DNA from: Ophiothrix spiculata
Lineage: Eukaryota; Echinodermata; Ophiuroidea; Amphilepidida; Ophiotrichidae
Length of the DNA stretch: 22,327 nt
Reading direction: 5' to 3' (one strand)
Assembly (NCBI GenBank): GCA_000969725.1
Contig: JXSR01S073431.1
Positions 10,801 through 19,800 of this stretch are shown here, piece after piece; within the stretch, counting starts at the first letter, position 1; each line of letters begins with the position of its first letter. The notes under the pieces are model-generated. The model did no database searches. It worked only from the letters and a program-made list of their open reading frames with translations, and was not told where the DNA came from. The translations under genes and the position numbers were made by a program.

Positions 10801-13800
10801 AATATTGTTCATTGATTTGTAGCAATTTTGCTAGTATTGTGTTATATGCAGTTGAGAAGACATGCGTTTGAAGGGTTGGTACTTTGAATAGACAATTGAA
10901 AGCAACACTGACCCAAGTCCATGGTGCCCTACCACAGCAAAAGCATGCCCAATATTGACTTTAAAATAGTAATTATAGTCATTGTAAGGCAATATACTTC
11001 CGTTTGCTTCAGTGAGAAAGCATGGGCTTGTGTGAGTGTTGCTTTCCTGTATTCAATTTCTCTTTTTGGTATTGTAAACTAATCCAGGGATACAGGGGCA
11101 GCATTTTCTATAATTTGTACAAGTCCACTTATTACATCTGGAAGCTTAATTTTTCAGTCCGATCTAGTTTAGCACACTGATGTACACAATTACAAAGCTA
11201 TTTTGGTTAAGGAGACTATAGAACTGGGGGCCAACTTTCTTTGAAAACATTTTGCTAGTTCACAAGGGGGCAACTTCTCAAGAAATGTGCAGGGTTCACT
11301 GGGATTTGGTCTGAATCAGGGACACTATTTGAAATGGCTGCTTTTGGTGTGTTTTTTAAATAATGAGTCATGACCATAATGAAAATAATTTCTGAAATGT
11401 GTGCACATAGTCTAGCATTCACAGCACTTGTCAGGAAGGGATACACGGTCCATCCTGAATTGTTTTTAAACTGAGTATAATTCATGAGGGTTATGGATGA
11501 AGACATGACTTATGGAAAGGTGATCAGTGCAGTATATCTTGCTTTATTTATACCTGTTTAACCTAAAAATGCTACATATAATAAGGGTTGCATTGGTGAT
11601 TGCTTTAATCAATACTAGACTATTATATATGGACTTTTTGCATTGTAAATAATAATGATATGCATAACATCCTAAATGCTTAACCTTAATCCGTCTCTTT
11701 CCAACAAAGTTTAATCTGGGTGAAAATGAAGAAATTGGCTTAAGTCTGAATTAATCATGGAGTGGAAATACATGTTTTAACAAAAAATTACTGCTAAAGT
11801 AGGTCCCATTTGGTGGTTTGTCATAACTTGGTATTGGACCAGGGGCTGATTTCCTAACATTTAGCGATGGAAGCTAACTCTGTTTTGATCGCTAACTCCA
11901 AAAAAGATCGCTAAATTATTAAAAATACCCGCTATTTAGCAATCATTTTTGGAGTTAGCGGTCAAAACGGGGTTAGCGACCATCGCTAAATGTCAGTGAA
12001 ATCGGGCCCCAGTTGAGGTTGGGGTTTGAATCCCAGGGGAACTAGCCAATTACTTTTGACATTTCCTAAATGCTTTGGAATTAAGGAAAAGGTAGAAGCA
12101 AGATTTATATTGTTTCATGTGGATAACTTCCTCCTTTGAAACAAATATCATTTACGAAATTCTTGTATTCTATACACAAATTTATATTGATGTCTAATGG
12201 GCATGCTTGTTTTGTTTTGCCATGACAGCTTGCACAAAGTAAGACAGAGTTCTCCAGACATGAAGAAGATTCCAGGCAACAGATAGAGAGATGGAAACAT
12301 GAGCAGCTGAACATGCAAAAGGTGAGCGATAGACTTGAAGGAATATGACATTCATCAGACAAGTGTATTGCCATTTTTGTTTATATCTGCCTTGAAGTAA
12401 AGTTTCATGTTGATGAATTTAAACTGATACTCAAAGCAAAATATTGCTTTAAAAAATGTAGGCTTCATGTCTGGCATTTTGTGAGTATTAAAGGTTGTAT
12501 TTATTGCTTACCTGACAGCATACTGAAAAAAAATATTTTTTTTTTTTTTTATATCTACCTTGAAATCAAGTTTCATGTCTTTTCAAAAATATAGGTTTCA
12601 TTTCTTACATTTTGTGAGTATTAACAGTTGTATTTATTGTTTAAACCTGAAAGCACTTCCAAGATATGAGCCACGTCCTCAGCCAGTATTACAGTCATTT
12701 GGCTCTGATCAAATTACTTGAAAGGCCAGTTGTAGACAAAAGTGATGTCATACATCTTGTGATGTCAACAGGTGAAACTCCAACTGTTTCAATTAAATGC
12801 CCAAAATATAGGCAGTCTTGTAATGAAACCCTGTACAAGTTGATCTATTCTGAACTTGCTATGTATTTATTGTCTTTCCACAGTCTGACATGGAAAAAAT
12901 GCAGAATATGTTCATGAAAGAACTCAAGGAAATGAACCACAAGTATTCAGCATCCCAGAATGCACTCGAAGATCTGCAAACCAAGTATGGTATGTAGGAC
13001 ATTGCTTATGAAAAGGAAATCGGGATTGGGAGTGAATCCCAAATGGAAATTAAGATTCTGTAAGCTTCCAGGAAATATATATACAAAATATATGAAAATA
13101 TTTGTAGAATCCCAACTATCGGACATGACCACTTGTTTACCATGCATTAAAAATATTCAGGCTACGAACATCATATCAACACAAAAAAGTTATTTTTAAC
13201 ATAAAAAAAACAAATATTCTAAGGCTAAAGCCTCTCCCCAATGTGTGCTATGGCATGGAATGTATGCTTGACAATATTTTCTTGTATAGTTAGCACATAT
13301 ATAAATGTGACCCATCATGTCTATAGGTACCTTAACACCGGCCTAGTATATTAAGTTTAAGTACTATAATCGATTGTCGGGAAGTATCAATCGTCGCAAT
13401 ATTTACAAAACTTTTGTCATGTCGATACACAGAATTGTAGTATTGATACTGAAGGATGTCAAAGCGATGGCAAAAAAGAAAAAAAAAATAGACTTCAGGC
13501 CACACACCACTAAATCACTCCACTAACGGTGTGTTGGTAGGTAGTTCCAGTAAAAAATGTAGGCCAACATGGATTATTTAGAAGTTTTAGTAGAACTTTG
13601 CTGTAAGTGGCATGGTTGTATCTTTGTAAAGAATGGGGTCTTGCGGTCATTTATACAGCATTTTATATTTTTCAACTTGTCTTTTTTTATATATATTTTC
13701 TTGTGTAGGTAAACAGTCCAATCTTGGCAGATTACAGGATGAAGATGAGTTAGCTGAATACAAAGAAACCATCAGAAAACAACAGAAAGAGAATGACAAA

Positions 13801-16800
13801 ATCAAGAAACAGCTTGTCAAAGAGGTCAGAATAATAAAAATAACATAAAGATAAAAAATGTAGAACTAAAGATGAAATTAGTATACAAATCTGCACTAAC
13901 AAAACAAGATAATCGGAGGAAAAGAGGACTGAAAATGTTCAATTAATAATAACTTTTTTGTGTATCACACAAAAAGGTTAAGATACTTTATGTCAGCCAA
14001 AGGTTGATAACCATGGCTTACCCCAGAGGTGGAAATCTCTGGCAGTACTTAACATAGGGAGCTTAGAGGGTCGATATATGGTTGTTCAGTAAGGTAGCTA
14101 GGAGCAAGAATGTTATTGAGGGATTTGTTAACAATTAGGAGAACTTTGAAAGTGATACCTGTCTTCATCGGAATCCAATGAATTTTTTTTGAGGATGTGG
14201 CTGACGTAATGATGTTACTTTGCACCTGTTACAAGTCTGGCAACTGAGTTTTGGATCTCTTTTTAATTAGTTTATCAGGAAAACTGTAATTAACAGTTGC
14301 AATAGTCTAAACATGGTGTAATGAATGCAAGCACAAGGTTTTCCATCAAGTCACAATTTATAGGCAAAATAAAAATGTATTGGACAATGTAAAAAAATCC
14401 AGGGTTGGATTCCATTTACAAACAATGTTGCCCTGCACTCTGGATTTTGTTTACACTGTCCAATAGAGCATTGTTTGGCCTATAGGTATTTTGCTAGCTG
14501 GCCTTTAAGCTGACTTGACAAATCTATCGACATGGGCATTTATATTAAGGTGGTGATCAAATATGACACTAAGTAACTTCAGAAGATGATATTGCACTCT
14601 TGTCTATCAAACTTGGACCCAGTGGATCAAATTTTATGAAAAGTTATGTGAATTCGACTTTTGTAAGTGAATATGTCATGTGTTGCCGGGCATGTGACCC
14701 TCCATGTAGTTGTATCTTTTCTTCATAGTAGGAATCTATTGAAAGTTGTTGAAATTAGAATGGATGGCTATCCCATTCCGTTGAAAAACACTCTGAGCGT
14801 ATATGTGACTGTCCATCCCAAACAAGCTGTAAATGCAGCAAACTTCATTTTGTGCTATAGGTGAAAATACGTAAGGGTCGTAATTTGCCAAAATTGATTT
14901 TTTGACAGATTCACAATCCTTATGCTTAATTCAAAACACCAGCCAAGTTTCATTTCAAGAAAATGATCGTAACTATGAAAAATAAATGTATAATTTGGAG
15001 GACAATCAACAGAAAATATGGGGCTTACTGATCTTTGAACATGTTCATCTCAGTTATACATTTTACTCCCTGACAACCTTTGATGGACCATAACTTGACT
15101 TCTGGAAATAAAAAAGTGAAAACGACAAGATGCTACGTGTACGGCTGTTTGGGATGGATCGTAACATCTTTCCAGTTGTGTAAGTCAGAACACCCAGAAT
15201 TTATGTTGTATGTTGTTATTATTCATTCAGCTGTTTTCCTGTTTTAACTGACTGATAATAGTACACTTATCAGTAAAAGGCATTTTTAGTTGAATTAGAG
15301 CTTTTCTGATACATCTTATATTTCATATAACATCTGAGATTATGTAACTTGATAAAAAAGTATAAAAAAAATATATTTGTGTAATGATCATATTTATTTT
15401 AAAAAATGAATATCAGTTCCAGAAATAAAGATTTATACTTTCTTACATTGAAGGGTCTGTGCTTCAACCTTCTTTGATAGGGCTAAATATAACATATCTT
15501 AACAGCCCAATCTACCTTGCCTGTGTGCTCACTACTGAAATTTATGGGATTATGACTTATGTTGTATCATCTAGTATAACATTTTATTGAAGAGTCAACT
15601 GTTCAAGTCACAAATCCTTTTATCTTTAACTTTTTAAGGTATCTTCCGTCAAAGCTTTAGCTGAAGAAGAGTTAAAAGCAACAGAAAAGAGATGGAAAGA
15701 GAAGGTGCCTCAACAGAAAGACGACTATAGGGAGCAGATTGATAGGTTGAAGGAGCGTCTGGAAGAAGCACATACGTCGTTGAGAATAGAAAGGGAAGGT
15801 GGCGATCAAGTAGGCCAGAAATATGAGTTACAGATGAAAGAATTACGCAAGGTGAGTTCTGTTAGAGAATAGATCGATAGGCTTAAGAGCACACACCACT
15901 AAATAAATCTGTATTCAACCCTGTACAAAACAGCTGCCAGATCAAGGTGGATTTCTTGGCCATAAAGCGACTTGTTGTTTCTATTTATGGTTTTATCTGG
16001 TGGTCATGTTCTTGGTGAGTCTAAAAGTTAAAAAAAAAAAACCTATATGGTAACCTTGATAATTTTTTCCTAGGCTCCCATAAAGTAACGACAGGCTTTT
16101 GGACAGTGTATATCAAACCCAGCTTACCTGTTTCGCTACACACTTAAAATATGAGTGGTGCTCTGGCAAAATGAGCAGAAAGTCGCGATTGAAGATTTTG
16201 AATAAATGGTTGCTAAAGTAAAAATATGGTGAAAAGATCAAATTTGTTTTTTGACATAAAACGCATTAATGCATAAGTGTTGACCTATACGTCACATTTT
16301 GAAGGTCAATTATGCCGGGAAGTGCAAGTATTCACGGGTAATTGATCGCGTTTTGCTATTATACACTAAAGTAATCAGTAACTTTAAAATCGATTTGCCA
16401 CAATTTTTTACTGCCAGATTTTGAGTGGACTGCCTTGTATTTCGATCTCTAAATGAAAATTGTAGAAAGAAAGTATGACATATTATATATCATACGAAAG
16501 CTGAGATTATAAAGAATTAGAATATGCCATAAACTCAATTTTTAAAATCGTGACTTTCCGCTCATTTTGCCAGAGCACTCATATGTTAAAAATTTTGATA
16601 GATACAACAAAATCAGGGTGATTTTCAGCCACTCTGGTTTGTAATGAACCACAAAACATGATCATGGTGATATTATACCAAAACACACAATTCGAACCAT
16701 GTTTTGAAGACTGATTTAGAGAGTGCAACAAAACAGGCATAATTTAATTCACATGCTGTCTTTGAGGGCCCTTAGGCCAAAAAAAAATAATTGTTTGATT

Positions 16801-19800
16801 GGCGTAACATAGAAAAAAAAAAGGGTAGGTAGGTCGGATTTTTTTTTTTTTTATAATTTTTTTTTATTTTCTAAGTCTATGTTTCACATACAAGAACACA
16901 AAATATATGGCACATATACAAAAACATCTTCACTTTTTCTGTAACACATCTTTTATTTGTCATTTTGAATGTCCTGCAAGCCATATCTTGGGCTCCCATG
17001 AATCGATTCCCGTCAAATTTGGGATTTGAAGGTTTTTTACCATGCTCAAAAAAATAAAAATATCTAGGGTCGGTGGTAAAATTAGGGTAGGTCGGGTTAC
17101 GCCAATCAAACAATTTATTTTTTTAGGCCTTATGGAAAGCAGTGCTGGACCACTGATAAGGCTACCCTCTTTAAAGATGTCAATAAATAAATAAATAAAT
17201 ATCCTGGTCGATGGAATTATTTAGTGGTGTGTGTCTTTAGAGGTGTATATGGAGGAAGCGCATACATCGTTGAGGATAGAAATGGAAGGTAGCGATCAAG
17301 TAGGGCAGAAATATGAGTTACAGATGACAGATGACACAAGGTGAGTTCTATTAGAGAACAGATCGATACTAATATGCTTAAGGAGTGTCTGGAGAAAGCG
17401 CATACATCGGTGAGGATTTAAAGGGAAGGTGGCGATCAAGTTGGACAGAAATATGAGTTACGCAAGGTGGGTTTATATGTGGTCAATAAATGGCTGACAT
17501 AGTATGAACACATTGTATATGTATGAAATTCTCTTGAAACTCGCATATTTTGGGGGAAATAGGGATCAAGTAATAGGCCAGAAATAACGTGAAAGAGCTA
17601 AACAAGTTGAGTGTATTTGTAAACATCAAATGTCCTGTTTAAGTAGTACATCCAAAAATAATTAGGCTTAATTGAGAGAAATTTAGATATTCACTCTTCA
17701 CTTATTATCTCAAGAGCAAGAACAAATATTAACCCTTTTCAGCCCTATGCCATGCATCATACAGTGTGCCTGTTTGGTTTTTGGTGCCTAACTGGCATAA
17801 CCTGCCTCAGAAAAAGTTTTTAAATAGAGCAAAGAATGTAGAAGGCTATAATAAGATATTCATGTGTGCTGACTTACTTGGTTTATTGAGGATCTCACTC
17901 ATAATTGTTGTTAAGGTTTAAGGTAGGGTGGTCCACTGCCGTAAATATGAATTGCAAATGTATAAATTAAGAATGATAAATGTCAGTAATGTTTTAAATA
18001 CTCACATGTGAGATGTTTGAAAAAGTTTGCATCTCATTTGTGTGTTTATTTGAGGCTGGGATTCGAGGCACTCATAGATTCCAAAAAAGTTTAATGTTTG
18101 TGTTAAGAAAATAAGCTTAAAGCTTCAGATCAACATTTTCATGGACTTCGATGTCTTGAATTATAATCGTCAGAACCAAACGGGACTCCTGAATCCCACC
18201 CAAAATATTTTTGGGAATGCCGAGCACTATAATCCCCGGCCATTCACAAACTTAGTTGGCTTTTAAATTACATAGTTGATTTATGCAATACTCTGTAAGC
18301 ACACTATATGAGATTTTTATTTAGTTTTGATAACTATCTGCCTTTCTTTTTTTTTCAGAAAAATAAAGAAATTGAAAAGACAGTAAAGGAGAAGGAACGA
18401 CAGATAAAGGAATTGCAGTCAATGTTGAAAAGCTTGAAATCAAAACCAGTAAGTTTCCTTGAGAAAATAATATAGAGTGATTCAATATCTCAGAACATAA
18501 ACTGATCAATTTCATGAATTTTATGTTGAAATCTGTAAATTTCCTACAAAACAAATCGGCAAAGTGCATAACAGGTTATGTCAAGAGTGTGTGTGATGTA
18601 CAATTTAAGCTTTTTCCTGTAAGAGACAATTCACAAGATACCCTTGTCTGCTACTCACTAATTGAATTAAGATGTTTTATGGAATTGAATGATTTCAGTA
18701 TCAGAAGCTAGTGTTATTTTGTAATTCAAAGCTTGGTGCATATATATGAAATAATTATGTGTATGTTTTTTTGTAGAGGTCTATGTTTTTTTAAAGGCAT
18801 TTACTTAACAAATGGATGGTATTTCAATATTTCCATTAGAGTATTGAATAAAAAAACACTGGAATATACTTTTGTATCACTCATAATGTTTTACATACAC
18901 TGAGGAGACACACAGACATGATTTTGATGAAATGTTGCTGGCGAACAATAAAATAAAGACACAACATGAAGATCCATATTTTGATCGACTTCAATATCCA
19001 TTGTCCACTACTAAAGTAGAACTGATGGTGATTTCATACTAGAAAGACTCGACTACATAACATCTTGCCTGGCATGAAAATCAGTATACTTTGATGTATT
19101 TGCAATGCAGTTGACTACTGGCACATGTACCAAAATGCACTCTGCTTTTAACTCAACAGACAGGTACTTCTACCCCACAAAGTAGAAATGCAGTATGTGC
19201 ATTTATAAAGCATAGCAGATACTTCCTATAAACATACAATTTTACTTCATCCAATCCCATACCATGATGTAGTATGTTTGATATACTGCCTTTAAGTCGT
19301 TAGAGAGAGTTTTTCGTCTGCTCATTTGTGCAGGATTTCTCCAGGGGAAAAGGAAGTAACTTGCAGTGTAGGACAATAGTAAAAAACTATTTACTGGTTC
19401 AAATCAAGTCAATAGGTATATAATGATCATGAAATTTTTAACTTGACTTTGTAGAAAACACCTGTTCCAAAGACACCATCTCCCAGACCCCTAAGTTCAA
19501 GTGAGGAAGAGGAGGAGGAGGAATCTGAAACAGAAGAGGAAGAAGAATCAGGTTGGTAGGAATTATTGTGTAATGAGCATGTTGCTTACTGGATGTTATA
19601 TATTTAGAGAATAGAAGATGCAATTTATTGTTTTGCCTGTCGTATATCGCATCATAATGGATGTATGTACATTATTTTGAATAATGGATGGCAGCATTAT
19701 GAAAAAGTAATGTACTAATACATTACGAGACGATGTATGATAAGCAAAACATTAAATCATATATTTTATTTTCATTCTTAGTCACAAATTTGAGTGATTT

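Larger units (their letters stand above)
15890..17234. mobile_element. hAT-like non-autonomous element (about 1.35 kb) with nested insertions
   Basis: Perfect 17-bp terminal inverted repeats cacacaccactaaataa (15890-15906) and ttatttagtggtgtgtg (17217-17233). The flanks are cttaagag (15882-15889) and ctttagag (17235-17242), an 8-bp target duplication with one mismatch. An 8-bp duplication is typical of hAT elements. Removing the element restores continuity of duplicated exon unit B, which independently supports the boundaries. No transposase frame is present. Inside lie two other TIR elements (16144-16589, 16772-17132) and an (AAAT)n run at about 17183-17200. Confidence 0.78.

Noticed and set aside
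17241..17340. Unit B as a functional alternative exon
   Set aside because: From the only nearby acceptor it is 100 nt, shifts frame and meets a stop (tga) soon after joining exon 8; transcript data would be needed to revive it.
17729..17750. piggyBac-type terminus ttaacccttttcagccc
   Set aside because: No inverted partner ending in gggttaa was found at a suitable distance, so an element cannot be supported.
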